Source: Brevibacterium sanguinis
GTDB taxonomy: Bacteria > Actinomycetota > Actinomycetes > Actinomycetales > Brevibacteriaceae
Direction of reading: 5' to 3'
Assembly: GCF_003315415.1 (NCBI RefSeq)
Contig: NZ_QNSB01000002.1
Span: 310,001 to 374,000, forward strand
DNA: 64,000 nt
Part shown: piece by piece, positions 1-8,696 of the stretch
Layout of the letters: each line of letters opens with the position of its first letter
Numbering within the stretch: the stretch's first letter is position 1
Position numbers and translations under genes: made by a program
Notes under the pieces: generated by a model
The model's database searches: none
Seen by the model: only the letters and a program-made list of their open reading frames with translations
Told to the model about the DNA's origin: nothing

Positions 1-571
1 GGGTGCGCGTTGCGCGAACTGCCCCGTCACCGTCACCGGACTCGAGGTCGACGGCGAGCGCGGTGAACTCGGTGAGGTCGATGAGCGGATGTGCCGCAGC
101 CGCCTCGAGCTGATCACGGTAGTAGACGCCCTGGAGCCGGCGCGAGGTGAAGTCGAGGGCCCGCAGCGCTTCCGCCTCCTCGGCGACCCAGTCCCCCGCC
201 GCGTGCCGGCCGGCGCGGGCGACCTCGTCCATCCACTCGACGAGGGTGGGGCCCGGTGACGGAGGCCCGCTGAGGTCCGTGGACTCGTCCGGGTAGATCG
301 TCGTCGCCGAGGCGGTGGTGTTGTTGAGGTACTGCCCGGGCTGCGCGGTCGTCCAGGTCGCCCCCGGACCGACCTCGTGGGCGTCGACGATGGCGATGCG
401 CAGGGGCGCCGGTCGGGCGTCGTCGGCCGTCCGTGCGGACTCGCCGAGGCGAGCGGCGATGCGGATGAGGGTGGCGACCCCGCGGGGACCGCCGCCCACG
501 ATGACGGCATCGAAGGTCTGGGTGGTCGGATCGCTCAACAGTCGGGCGTCGGAGGAGGGTTCGGATGTCAC
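1..571 (-). CDS. FAD/NAD(P)-binding oxidoreductase-like protein (partial, C-terminus outside window)
   Basis: The frame is open from a GTG at 571 through the window edge (190 codons seen). Residues about 19-32 form a Rossmann-type dinucleotide-binding loop (DAVIVGGGPRGVA), followed by PGATWTTAQPGQYLNNT, a pattern seen in the FAD-NAD(P)-binding family (PF13454-like) of actinobacterial proteins of unknown substrate. No ATG is available near the N-terminus and the GTG gives the glycine-rich loop a normal position. I infer a soluble flavoprotein; the reaction cannot be told. Transcribed leftward, away from the repeat-bearing spacer. Confidence 0.75.
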   Translation of the reverse strand, partial: MTSEPSSDARLLSDPTTQTFDAVIVGGGPRGVATLIRIAARLGESARTADDARPAPLRIAIVDAHEVGPGATWTTAQPGQYLNNTTASATTIYPDESTDLSGPPSPGPTLVEWMDEVARAGRHAAGDWVAEEAEALRALDFTSRRLQGVYYRDQLEAAAAHPLIDLTEFTALAVDLESGDGDGAVRATRT

Positions 572-1071
572 GGATCAACTGTCGCAGATTTCCACCTCAC
601 CCGTCCATACGGGGTCGGATTCCGTCATGTTGCCCGAAGGACGCTGCTTCCCGCAGTGCCTGGGAAGGCGGGGATTGTTGGGCGATCCGGCGCCGGTGCC
701 GCTCCTTCGCAGCCGCGACCCATGTGGTGCGGGCCCATAGCGCGTCCTCGACGACGCCGTCGGCAGCGACCCCGACTCGTCGGCCGCGACCCAGAAGTGG
801 AATCGCGACGCCTTCGTGCACCGTCTCACGCAGCCGCTACCAAGAAGTGAGAACGCGACGGTGAAATGCCGCGCGATTCCACTTCTTGGTAGCGGTCAGC
901 TGCGAGGACGGGGCTGGGGACCCCCGAACCGGGTCCGCCGCACTGTGGACGGACGCGGCATGCCTCGCCGAGGGCCGCCGATCGGTGGGTTGGGACTGGC
1001 AGGCGGCCGCCGCTCACCTACGCTGGCATGAACCTGCCCCAAACAGCCCCCGCACGCCGAGGAGCACGACC
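572..1071. other. 500 bp spacer holding repeat copy 1
   Basis: No open frame here has a protein-like composition; the candidates are arginine-rich shadows. The spacer separates two divergent genes and must hold both promoters. It contains the first copy of a 115 bp direct repeat (781-895). The part at 572-780 shows nothing further that I can identify. Confidence 0.6.
781..895 (+). repeat. 115 bp direct repeat, copy 1, with internal inverted arms
   Basis: Matches 2118-2232 over its full 115 bp with three substitutions. Inside are three versions of an 18 bp unit, CCAAGAAGTGRRANCGCG: forward at 791-807 (one base shorter), forward at 840-857 and inverted at 872-889. The inverted unit can pair with either forward unit, so two mutually exclusive hairpins are possible. 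No ORF, transposase or known attachment site is associated. The function is unknown; a palindromic MITE-like element or a dispersed intergenic repeat is the simplest reading. Confidence 0.85.
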
Positions 1072-2088
1072 ATGCAACCGAGCAGCCCGAGCGAACCCGA
1101 GTCCCTGCGCACTCACTACGAGCGATTCGCCGAGCTCGAGGCAGCTGGTGCCTCGGAGACGTACGCTGCATGGGCGAGGGGTGTTGCCGCGGACGAGGAG
1201 ATCCTCGACCTCGTGCTCACCCTTCCCTGGCCGAAACGGCAGGCCAACTTGCTCTTCGCTGCTGCTCGGCACCTCGGCGCCGGGGCCACCGAGTTCCCGA
1301 TTCTGCGCACCTGGCTGCTCGATCACTGGGAGCCGGTCGTCGACGTCATGCTCTCCCATTCGACGCAGACGAACGAAGCGGGCCGGTGCGCGGTCCTGCT
1401 GCCCGTCCTCTCCGAGCTCGAGCAGCCTCTGTCCCTCATCGAGGTGGGAGCCTCGGCCGGACTGTGCCTCTTTCCCGATCGCTACAGCTACGACTTCGAC
1501 ACCGCGAATGGTCGGGTCGAAGTGCATCCCGCCTCCGGACCGAGCTCCGTGTCCATCCGCTGCACGATGGAGAACCACGATCCGCCCGATCGCGTCCCCG
1601 ACGTGGCGTGGCGGGCCGGCATCGACCTCAATCCGCTCGACGTCACCGATCCCGAGCAGCGCCGATGGCTGCAGTCGCTCATCTGGCCCGAACACCGTGA
1701 GCGCAGGAAGCGGTTGGAGGCCGCGGCTGCGATCGCCGCCTCCGATCCGCCGAGGATCCTCGCCGGGGACCTGCTCGGAACGGTGGACGCGCTCATCGAC
1801 GAGGCGCCTTCGGGAACGCGAACGGTGGTGTTCCACAGCGCGGTCCTCGCCTACCTCGGGGCCGCTGAACGGAGGAGATTCGCCGAACTGATGCTGGGCA
1901 GAGCCGACGTCACCTGGATCAGCAACGAGGGCAGAGCCGTCCTCCCGGAAATCGGACGGGGCCTCCCGGGCATGCCCGACGGCCGATTCGTCCTCGCCGT
2001 CGACGGACGACCGGTCGCTCTGACCGGGCCGCACGGGCAGAGCTTTCAGGGTCTGGGGGACGTCCCGCCGCCCGGGCCTCACAGGTGA
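1072..2088 (+). CDS. DUF2332 family protein
   Basis: A 338 aa protein. The sequence fits DUF2332: the central segment LSLIEVGASAGLCLFPDRYSY resembles the SAM-binding loop of methyltransferase-like folds, followed by WRAGIDLNPLDV, and late segments VFHSAVLAYL and TWISNEG. The biochemical role of the family is not established. The start is set at ATG 1072, preceded by GAGGAG about 8 bases upstream; upstream in-frame codons run into the repeat and look non-coding. The gene sits alone between two near-identical 115 bp repeats, an arrangement that suggests recombination or insertion as a unit. Confidence 0.8.
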   Translation: MQPSSPSEPESLRTHYERFAELEAAGASETYAAWARGVAADEEILDLVLTLPWPKRQANLLFAAARHLGAGATEFPILRTWLLDHWEPVVDVMLSHSTQTNEAGRCAVLLPVLSELEQPLSLIEVGASAGLCLFPDRYSYDFDTANGRVEVHPASGPSSVSIRCTMENHDPPDRVPDVAWRAGIDLNPLDVTDPEQRRWLQSLIWPEHRERRKRLEAAAAIAASDPPRILAGDLLGTVDALIDEAPSGTRTVVFHSAVLAYLGAAERRRFAELMLGRADVTWISNEGRAVLPEIGRGLPGMPDGRFVLAVDGRPVALTGPHGQSFQGLGDVPPPGPHR

Positions 2089-2117
2089 GGCCCGGTGCGA
2101 ACGCACCCCGCCTCTCG

Positions 2118-2232
2118 CGGCCGCGACCCAGAAGTGAAATCGCGACGCCTTCGTGCACCGTCTCACGCAACCGCTACCAAGAAGTGAGAACGCGACGGTG
2201 AAATGCCGCGCGATTCCACTTCTTGGCAGCGG
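2118..2232 (+). repeat. 115 bp direct repeat, copy 2
   Basis: Second copy of the element at 781-895, same orientation, starting 29 bases after the DUF2332 stop and ending 39 bases before the end of the next (minus strand) gene. Three substitutions separate the copies, and one of them weakens the outer stem. Similarity ends abruptly at both borders, which marks this as a defined element and not a tail of gene duplication. Confidence 0.85.
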
Positions 2233-2271
2233 CCGCGTGAGAGCCGACTACCAGCGCACCCCACGGCCTGG

Positions 2272-2685
2272 TCAGCTCGGTTCGCCGGCCGTGTCGACCA
2301 TCCAGGGCACGCCGTAGCGGTCGACGCACGCGCCGAACGCCTCTGTCCAGAACGTCTTGTCGAGCGGCATCTGCACCTCGCCGCCTTCGGACAGGGAGTC
2401 GAACACGCGCCGCGCGGTCTCGGCGTCGGGTGCCGTGTAGGACAGGGAGATCCCGGTCTTCGGGCCGCCGTCGCCGGTCGGATCGTCGGATCCCATGAGC
2501 AGGGCATCGCCGAACGTCAGGGCCGCGTGCATGACGCTGTCCTCAGGCGCCCCGGGCATCCGCTGGTCCTCGGGCGCGTCCTTCATCAGCATGATCGACA
2601 CCTCACCCCCGAAGATCCCCTGGTACCACTCGAAGGCCTCGGCGCACTGGCCGTTGCTGAAGAAGATGTAAGCGTTGATCGACAT
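2272..2685 (-). CDS. VOC superfamily (PhnB-like) protein
   Basis: A 137 aa protein with the PhnB / 3-demethylubiquinone methyltransferase-like glyoxalase fold: MSINAYIFFSNGQCAEAFEWYQ at the N-terminus, FGDALLMGSDD in the middle, and the C-terminal WGAxxDRYGxxWM-type ending (FGACVDRYGVPWMV). Such proteins are often annotated as glyoxalases, but the substrate is usually unknown. The start at 2685 has GAGAGG 9 bases upstream; the longer frame adds 22 residues without family character. A single-gene unit between the DUF2332 repeat and the Sec module. Confidence 0.85.
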   Translation of the reverse strand: MSINAYIFFSNGQCAEAFEWYQGIFGGEVSIMLMKDAPEDQRMPGAPEDSVMHAALTFGDALLMGSDDPTGDGGPKTGISLSYTAPDAETARRVFDSLSEGGEVQMPLDKTFWTEAFGACVDRYGVPWMVDTAGEPS

Positions 2686-2798
2686 GATGGACACCTCTCG
2701 CTGGCTGCCGTTGCGGACATCGTCGTCCGCACTCAGTATCGACCCACACATGCACTACATGGGCAGTGAGACCGGGATCCAACGGTGAGATGCGGGGT

Positions 2799-4628
2799 CT
2801 AACGGACGACTTCGCGCTTGGTGTTGTCGATCCGCCGGGTCCACCCCCGCGAGTCGAGATGCTCGAGCAGCGGGATGACCACGCGCCGCGTCGTCCCCAG
2901 AGCCTTGCGCGCCTCACTCGTCGTGAACGGCTGATCGAGTCCCGCGAGGATCCGCATGGCCTGCGCGGGTGTTCGCGGCGAGACGACGACACCGTCGCCG
3001 AGGCGCAGCAGCCGTCCCGCGCTCTCGGCGACCGCGAGCTCCCGCGCTCCCAGGCCGAGGGCCCGGAGATCGTCGGCCTCGGGAGCGGCGAAGAGATCGG
3101 CGCCCAGGCGGCGCTCCACCTCGGCGACCCCGGCCTCGGCCGGTCCGAGGTCTGCGGTATGGCCGGGCGGCCGCACCATTCCCCTGACAGATTCGAGTCC
3201 CGCCTCCGCGAGGATCGCGGTGACGAGCTCCGCGGCGGGCGCTCCGCTGCCCGACTGCGCGGGCACAGGAGGGCGGAGGCGGCGCGCCTCCTCGGTGACG
3301 GCCTTCTCCGGGACCCCGGCGACGAGGGGATTCGCCGCGAGCGCCCTCGCCACCGAGGTCCGCACCTCCTCGGCCCAGGTCCGCAGTGTCGGGCGGTGGA
3401 CGAGCCATCCCGCGGCCGGTTCGACGACATCGTCGGGGAGCGCCGCGGGGATCTCGAGTCCGAATCCGATGAGCCGCTGCCGTCGCACGGCACCCCGGCG
3501 CGCCACCTCGGCGCCGATGTCTCCCGTGACGGGACGGTCGGCGAGCTCGGCGGCACGGCGGGCGCCATCGCCTCGGCGGGTGAGGTCGGGGACGTCGACG
3601 TCGAGGACGATCGCACCGGCGAAGACATTGCGGCTGCCGGGGTTGCGCAGGACCATCCGATCGCCGACCTCCAGCGGAAGGGGTCGGTCGAGGGTGAGGC
3701 GGGCGTGGTCGGCGTCGAACGGCCGGACGTGGGCGGGGACGGCCGCGGTGCCGATGTGGAGCATGAGCTCACGCACCCCCGCGTCGAGGTCCTCCCCCAT
3801 GCTCCGACGCACGTCGATGACCTCGACGAGCGGCCAGGTTCCCGGGGTGATGAGCGCGGCGCCGCGATGGACGTCGGAGGTGGCGACGTCGCGGAGGTTG
3901 ACGGCCACCCGCGCAGTCGGGGTCACGGAGCTCGCGGCGGCGTTGCGGCTCTGGAGCCCGCGGATGCCCACCCGGCGGGGCGCGGACTCCCCGACGATCT
4001 CCATCTGCGCACCCTGGGTCAGGGTCCCGGCGGTCAGGGTCCCGGTGACGACGGTGCCCGATCCGGTGATCGAGAACGTGCGGTCGACCCACAGGCGGAC
4101 GCGGGCGTCGGCGTCAGGTGCGGGCGCCGAGGCGAGGACCTCATCGAGTCGCTGAACGAGTTCATCGAGTCCGTCGCCGGTCGTCGCCGACACCGCGACG
4201 ACCGGAGCGTCCTCGAGTGGAGTGTCGCGCAGTTGGGCTCTCGCCTGGACTGATGTCGTCTCGACGGACTCGGGTGCGAGATCGGCGCGGGTGATGACGA
4301 CGATGCCGTGGGTGATCCCGAGGGCCGTGATGGCGTCGCGGTGATCGCTCGACTGGGCCTGCCATCCCTTGTCCGCGGCGACGACGAGGCACACGAGCGG
4401 AGCGGGTCCGACCCCGGCGAGCATGTTCGCGAGGAAGCGTTCGTGGCCAGGCACGTCGACGAAGGCGAGCTCGCGACCCGAGGGCAGGGTCGTCCACGCG
4501 AATCCGAGGTCGATCGTCAGCCCGCGTTTCCTCTCCTCGGCCCAGCGGTCGGGTTCCATGCCGGTGAGGGCGCGGACCAGCGTCGATTTGCCGTGGTCGA
4601 CGTGCCCGGCGGTCGCGACGACGAACAT
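2799..4628 (-). CDS. selB: Selenocysteine-specific translation elongation factor SelB
   Basis: A 609 aa GTPase that delivers Sec-tRNA(Sec) to the ribosome at UGA codons marked by a SECIS hairpin. Residues 8-16 (GHVDHGKST) form the P-loop, 58-62 (DVPGH) the G3 motif, and 113-116 (TRAD) the G4 position. EF-Tu-like domains 2 and 3 follow, then a C-terminal region of winged-helix repeats that would bind the SECIS; the length is normal for SelB. The ATG overlaps the selA stop (TGATG), so translation is probably coupled. With selA, tRNA-Sec and selD nearby it completes the Sec insertion pathway used by fdhA at 9808-13401. Confidence 0.96.
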   Translation of the reverse strand: MFVVATAGHVDHGKSTLVRALTGMEPDRWAEERKRGLTIDLGFAWTTLPSGRELAFVDVPGHERFLANMLAGVGPAPLVCLVVAADKGWQAQSSDHRDAITALGITHGIVVITRADLAPESVETTSVQARAQLRDTPLEDAPVVAVSATTGDGLDELVQRLDEVLASAPAPDADARVRLWVDRTFSITGSGTVVTGTLTAGTLTQGAQMEIVGESAPRRVGIRGLQSRNAAASSVTPTARVAVNLRDVATSDVHRGAALITPGTWPLVEVIDVRRSMGEDLDAGVRELMLHIGTAAVPAHVRPFDADHARLTLDRPLPLEVGDRMVLRNPGSRNVFAGAIVLDVDVPDLTRRGDGARRAAELADRPVTGDIGAEVARRGAVRRQRLIGFGLEIPAALPDDVVEPAAGWLVHRPTLRTWAEEVRTSVARALAANPLVAGVPEKAVTEEARRLRPPVPAQSGSGAPAAELVTAILAEAGLESVRGMVRPPGHTADLGPAEAGVAEVERRLGADLFAAPEADDLRALGLGARELAVAESAGRLLRLGDGVVVSPRTPAQAMRILAGLDQPFTTSEARKALGTTRRVVIPLLEHLDSRGWTRRIDNTKREVVR

Positions 4629-6058
4629 CAGCCCTCCTCGCCGAGGCCGTCGCGGCCCTCGCCGAGGTGGTCCGCCCGCGGTTCGGGATCGTCGCGGCCC
4701 TCGCGGAGGCGGTCGGCCGCGGCGAGGACCGCGGCGGCCACCCGATCGTCCTCGGTCTCGGGCACGCACCGCAGGTCGAGAAGGCATCGCCCCTGGTGGA
4801 GTCGGGTGACGATGGCGGGATCGCCGAGGCGCAGGGGCTCGGCCAGGGCTTCGGGCAGTTCGAGTGCCCAGCCGGGCAGCGGGACTCCCGGAGCTCCTCC
4901 GCCGCCGACCCGTCCGTCGTGGGCGACGACCGGCAGATCGCCGAGGCCCGCGTCCGCGCTGAGGACGGTCGCGAGTCGGTCGGTGCGCCCCCGCAGCTCG
5001 TCGACGTCGATGTGGAGGGCCTCGTGAACGGGATTGCGGGCACTCGTCACGGTGGCCTCCAGGGCGGCCAGCGTCAGCTTGTCCGTGCGCATCGCCCGGG
5101 CCAGGGGGTGCGTGGCGATCGTTTCCACGGCATCGCGACGGCCGACGATGAGCCCGGCCTGCGGACCGCCGAGGAGCTTGTCCCCGCTGACGATGACGAC
5201 GTCGGCGCCGGCCTCGAGAGCGGTCGTGATGTCGGGTTCCTCGGGCAGCGCGGGATCGGGGACGAAGAGGCCGCTGCCGAGGTCGGCGATCAGGGGCAGC
5301 CCGTGCTCGTCGGCGAGGCCGCGCAGGCTCGCGATGTCGACCTCGGCGGTGAATCCCTCGACCCGGAAGTTGCTCGTGTGGACCTTGAGCAGACAGCCGG
5401 TGGCGGCCGAGATGGCGCGAGCATAGTCGTCGAGGTGGGTGCGGTTGGTCGTCCCGACCTCGCGCAGGCGGGCACCGGTGGTGACCATGAGGTCGGGAAG
5501 TCGGAACCCGGCGCCGATCTCGACGAGTTCGCCGCGGCTGACGATGATCTCCCCGAGGCCGGCTGCGCCGGAAGCGTTCGGCCTCCTCTCCGCCAGGGCC
5601 GTGACGGTCAGCAGCAGAGCTGCCGCACCATTGTTGACGACCAGGGCGTCCTCAGCGGCGGGACAGGCGCGGAGCAGAGCCGCTCGTGCGCCCGTGCCGC
5701 GGCGGCTGCGCCTGCCGGACTCGAGGTCCATCTCGACGTCGACGTAGCCCGTGGCATCGAGGACCGCCTGCCGGGCCTCGTCCGACAGCGGTGCGCGACC
5801 GAGGTTGGTGTGCACGATGATCCCGGTCGCGTTGAGCACCGGTGTCAGGGAGGAGGCCGCACGGGGTGCGAGGCTGCGGATGATCGTGGGGACCACCTCG
5901 GCGACGGGCATCCGGCCGGACCGGGCCGCTGACTGCGCGTCGGCGACGATCGCGCGGATCGTCGACTGGCCGAGCCGCTCACCTGCGGCGATGACCTCGG
6001 GGAGGGCGAGGAGGCGATCGGTGCGCGGAATCCTCCGCCGAGGGTCGGTATCGACCAT
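4628..6058 (-). CDS. selA: L-seryl-tRNA(Sec) selenium transferase SelA
   Basis: A 476 aa PLP enzyme converting Ser-tRNA(Sec) to Sec-tRNA(Sec) with selenophosphate. The PLP lysine is visible in SGDKLLGGPQAG (Lys294). Other hallmark segments are LNATGIIVHTNLGRAPLS (about 75-92), EVGTTNRTHLDDY (about 200-212) and IADLGSGLF (about 257-265). The N-terminal helical region that contacts tRNA(Sec) is present. The last codon overlaps the selB start by one base. The extreme C-terminus (GEGRDGLGEEG) is low complexity. It lies downstream of tRNA-Sec on the same strand, separated by 122 bp, so selC-selA-selB may be one transcription unit. Confidence 0.96.
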   Translation of the reverse strand: MVDTDPRRRIPRTDRLLALPEVIAAGERLGQSTIRAIVADAQSAARSGRMPVAEVVPTIIRSLAPRAASSLTPVLNATGIIVHTNLGRAPLSDEARQAVLDATGYVDVEMDLESGRRSRRGTGARAALLRACPAAEDALVVNNGAAALLLTVTALAERRPNASGAAGLGEIIVSRGELVEIGAGFRLPDLMVTTGARLREVGTTNRTHLDDYARAISAATGCLLKVHTSNFRVEGFTAEVDIASLRGLADEHGLPLIADLGSGLFVPDPALPEEPDITTALEAGADVVIVSGDKLLGGPQAGLIVGRRDAVETIATHPLARAMRTDKLTLAALEATVTSARNPVHEALHIDVDELRGRTDRLATVLSADAGLGDLPVVAHDGRVGGGGAPGVPLPGWALELPEALAEPLRLGDPAIVTRLHQGRCLLDLRCVPETEDDRVAAAVLAAADRLREGRDDPEPRADHLGEGRDGLGEEG

Positions 6059-6180
6059 GACAGCGACCTCCGTGGCAGTCGACGGTGGGCCTCGCCGAGC
6101 AGCCCGACATCGCCTCGCCGAGGGTGGGCATCACCTCGGTGGGGCATCGGGACAGCACGAACGGGGCGCGATTGCGTATG

Positions 6181-6276
6181 TGGCGGAGACGGACGGGAAT
6201 CGAACCCGCCAGACCGAGATGCTCGGTCTCACCGGTTTTGAAGACCGGGGGGCCCACCAGGACGCCGGACGCCTCC
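6181..6276 (-). tRNA. selC: tRNA-Sec (anticodon UCA)
   Basis: A 96 nt tRNA read on the minus strand. The anticodon stem-loop is CCGGT-CT-TCA-AA-ACCGG, giving anticodon UCA that reads UGA. It has the extra-long variable arm typical of tRNA-Sec (AGACCGAG / TCGGTCT pairing), a T-loop GGTTCGATTCC, a long acceptor stem starting GGAGGCG, G73 and an encoded CCA (6181-6183). A TAGGAT -10-like hexamer lies 8 bases upstream (6284-6289 on the plus strand). Its place between selA and selD supports the assignment. Confidence 0.95.
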
Positions 6277-6441
6277 ACCCCGCATCCTACCCGGTGCGAT
6301 GCCGGCACAGTGCACCGGCAAGGACCCCCTCATCGCCTCTGCTCCCCCTGCGCCTGTGCCGGCCCTGCGTCCGCGGCTGCGCCCCCCATGGTGTCTCCAT
6401 CCGCGCACCCGGCGGTTCTTCGCGGGCCAAGCCGCCGGTGT

Positions 6442-6447
6442 TAGTCT
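6442..6447 (+). promoter_or_regulatory. -10 element of leaderless selD promoter
   Basis: TAGTCT seven bases before the selD ATG, matching the actinobacterial TANNNT -10 motif. No Shine-Dalgarno precedes the ATG, so the transcript probably begins at or next to the start codon. Confidence 0.6.
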
Positions 6448-6454
6448 CGGGCGT

Positions 6455-7441
6455 ATGACTGCCATCACCGATCGTCTGACCTCGTACGCCCACGGCGGGG
6501 GATGCGCGTGCAAGATCCCGCCGGGTGAGCTCGAGGATGCGGTGCGCGGCCTGACCGGTCAGGATGCCCCCGATGTCCTCGTCGGACTCGACGACGGCGA
6601 CGACGCCTCGGCGGTGCGGGTGCGCGAGGACCTCGCGGTGCTCTCCACGGCGGACTTCTTCACCCCGGTCGTCGACGACGCCTACGACTGGGGCCGCATC
6701 GCCGCCGCCAACGCCCTCTCCGACATCTACGCGATGGGCGGGACGCCGGTGACGGCGATCAACCTCGTCGGCTGGCCGCGCGAGCTCCTGCCGATGGAGC
6801 TGCTCACGGAGGTGCTGCGCGGCGGGCTCGATGTCGCGGCCGCCGCGCGCTGCCCCGTCGCCGGCGGCCATTCGATCGACGATCCCGAACCGAAGTACGG
6901 CATGGCCGTCACCGGCATCGCCCACCCCGATAAGCTCATGCGCAATGACTCCGCCGAGGTGGGGCTGCCCCTGACGCTGACGAAGTCGATCGGCGTCGGC
7001 GTCCTCAACAACCGGCACAAGGCCACGGGTGAGACCTTTGCCCAGGCGATCGCGACGATGACCGAGCTCAACGCCGAGGCCTCGCGGGCCGCGGTGGACG
7101 CCGGGATCAGGGCCGCGACCGACGTCACCGGGTTCGGACTGCTCGGGCACCTGTTCAAGATGTGCCGCGCCTCGGGGGTCGGGGCCGTCATCGACCACAC
7201 CAGGGTGCCGGTGCTCGACGGCGTCCGGAGGTTCATCGCCGAGGGCAACGTCACCGGCGGCTCCCGCCGCAACCTCGACTGGGTCCGCCCTCACCTGCGC
7301 GTCGACGACGGGATCACCGAGGAGGAGCTCGTGCTGCTCGCCGATGCCCAGACCTCCGGCGGACTCCTCGTCGTCGGCGAACTGCCTGGTCACCCCGTCA
7401 TCGGGGAGATCGTCGCCGGTTCCGGGATCCGCGTGCGCTGA
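6455..7441 (+). CDS. selD: Selenide, water dikinase SelD
   Basis: A 328 aa enzyme that makes selenophosphate from selenide and ATP for SelA. The active-site segment HGGGCACK (13-20) carries Cys17 and Lys20, the same numbering as the E. coli enzyme; it is the cysteine form, not a selenoprotein. Later blocks ALSDIYAMGGTPVTAIN, VAGGHSIDDPEPKYG and TDVTGFGLLGH are characteristic of SelD. The start is ATG 6455 with no Shine-Dalgarno but a TANNNT motif 7 bases upstream; the longer open frame upstream is low quality. It is divergent from tRNA-Sec and convergent with the formate dehydrogenase operon (37 bp gap). Confidence 0.96.
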   Translation: MTAITDRLTSYAHGGGCACKIPPGELEDAVRGLTGQDAPDVLVGLDDGDDASAVRVREDLAVLSTADFFTPVVDDAYDWGRIAAANALSDIYAMGGTPVTAINLVGWPRELLPMELLTEVLRGGLDVAAAARCPVAGGHSIDDPEPKYGMAVTGIAHPDKLMRNDSAEVGLPLTLTKSIGVGVLNNRHKATGETFAQAIATMTELNAEASRAAVDAGIRAATDVTGFGLLGHLFKMCRASGVGAVIDHTRVPVLDGVRRFIAEGNVTGGSRRNLDWVRPHLRVDDGITEEELVLLADAQTSGGLLVVGELPGHPVIGEIVAGSGIRVR

Positions 7442-7478
7442 ACGGGCCGCCGCCCGACAGCCACTGGACTGCTCCGCC

Positions 7479-8696
7479 TCAGCGACCTGTCGTGATCGAA
7501 TCGTCGGTGATCCCCCGAGCCCGGCGCTCCTCGAGCCGCGCCTTCTGCGGCTCGACGACGTGACGTGGGTCCTTCGTCGATTCGATGCCGGCTTCGAGCA
7601 CCCCGAACCGGGTGTACGCCGAGGCGGCGGCGAGGGCGACGCCGCTGATCGCGGAGACCGCCCGCAGCACCGTCTTCGTCTTCCACCTGCGGCCACCGGA
7701 CACAGATTCCGCGCCCTTGGCCAGCTTCGTCGACAGGAACCGGGCGCCGACCTCGACGGCGGCGGTCCCGAGGGCTCCGGCGATGAGCAGCTTCTCCGAC
7801 CGGTGCAGCTTGTGACCGGGCTCCCCCGACTCGAGTGGCTCGACCTCGGCAGGGTGCATGCGCTTCTTCATCCCCTGCATGGCGACGAGATCGCCGGCGG
7901 CTCCGGCCACTGCGAGCAGCCTGGCCGGCCCGGTCTCCCGGACCGGGGCCAGCGCCATCGCCGTCCCGCCCGAGGCCATCGCGGCCGAGGACACGAAGAC
8001 ATACGGCAGGCCGTTGCGCCCGGCGGCGTTCCACGTCGGCACGGCGGTGGCGCCGAGGAGCACCGCGGTGTAGGCGGCGAGCGGGGTCGCGAAGAGCGCG
8101 GACTCGACCGCGGCGGTCGTCTCCAGCGCATGGAGCGGCCGACGCAGAGGCCCCAGCGGCAGGAGCCTCTGCCCGGTCAGGCGGTCGACCTCGATCGCCG
8201 CGGTCACACCGGCGCCGACTCCGAACCCGGAGAGGATCCACGTGCCCAGGCTCATCGGGGAGGTCACCTTGACCGTGCGCATCATGTTGAGGAAGCGCTC
8301 GGGGCGACCGAGATCGGCCACGAGGGCGGCACCGCCGAGGGCCGTGGCCGAGATCGCCGTGAGCCGAGTCGCGGCCCGCAGTCCCGGCCTGTCGGTCAGC
8401 TGCGCCCCGAGTCCGAGCAGCGTCGAGCCCCCGGCGAGGCCGCCGAGGAAGAGGTAGAGCGAGATCTCGTGGCCCCATGGCGGAGCCTTGACGATCGGCC
8501 GGCCGTAGTATGAGGAGAACTCGACGTCCTCGACCATCGGCATCTCGCGACCGCCGTCGGCGCCCCGGTTCTGCCAGCCGCCGCGACGCGCGCCGGCGGC
8601 CCCGGACCCGCCTCGGTCACCAGCGCCTCGGCGCCGTTTCCTCCGGCCTCCGGCCGGCTCGGGCGGACGGTAGGAATCGAATTCGGACGTGCTCAT
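7479..8696 (-). CDS. NrfD/PsrC-type membrane subunit of formate dehydrogenase
   Basis: A 405 aa polytopic membrane protein. After a hydrophilic, Arg/Gly-rich N-terminus (1-50), the segment WGHEISLYLFLGGLAGGSTLLG marks the NrfD (polysulfide reductase subunit C) family, and further hydrophobic segments run to about residue 360. In such complexes this subunit is thought to exchange electrons with the quinone pool. The ATG overlaps the stop of the FeS subunit by four bases (ATGA), so the three genes are an operon. An NrfD-type partner in place of a cytochrome b (FdnI-like) subunit means no heme ligands are expected here. Confidence 0.88.
   Translation of the reverse strand: MSTSEFDSYRPPEPAGGRRKRRRGAGDRGGSGAAGARRGGWQNRGADGGREMPMVEDVEFSSYYGRPIVKAPPWGHEISLYLFLGGLAGGSTLLGLGAQLTDRPGLRAATRLTAISATALGGAALVADLGRPERFLNMMRTVKVTSPMSLGTWILSGFGVGAGVTAAIEVDRLTGQRLLPLGPLRRPLHALETTAAVESALFATPLAAYTAVLLGATAVPTWNAAGRNGLPYVFVSSAAMASGGTAMALAPVRETGPARLLAVAGAAGDLVAMQGMKKRMHPAEVEPLESGEPGHKLHRSEKLLIAGALGTAAVEVGARFLSTKLAKGAESVSGGRRWKTKTVLRAVSAISGVALAAASAYTRFGVLEAGIESTKDPRHVVEPQKARLEERRARGITDDSITTGR

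Noticed and set aside
781..2232. DUF2332 gene plus repeats as a composite transposon
   Set aside because: No transposase, no terminal inverted repeat of insertion-sequence size and no target duplication visible; kept only as a repeat finding.
2766..4253. Long plus-strand ORF opposite selB, and similar frames opposite selA, ponA, dnaB and the acyl-CoA ligase
   Set aside because: Shadow frames of well-identified genes, without any recognisable family.
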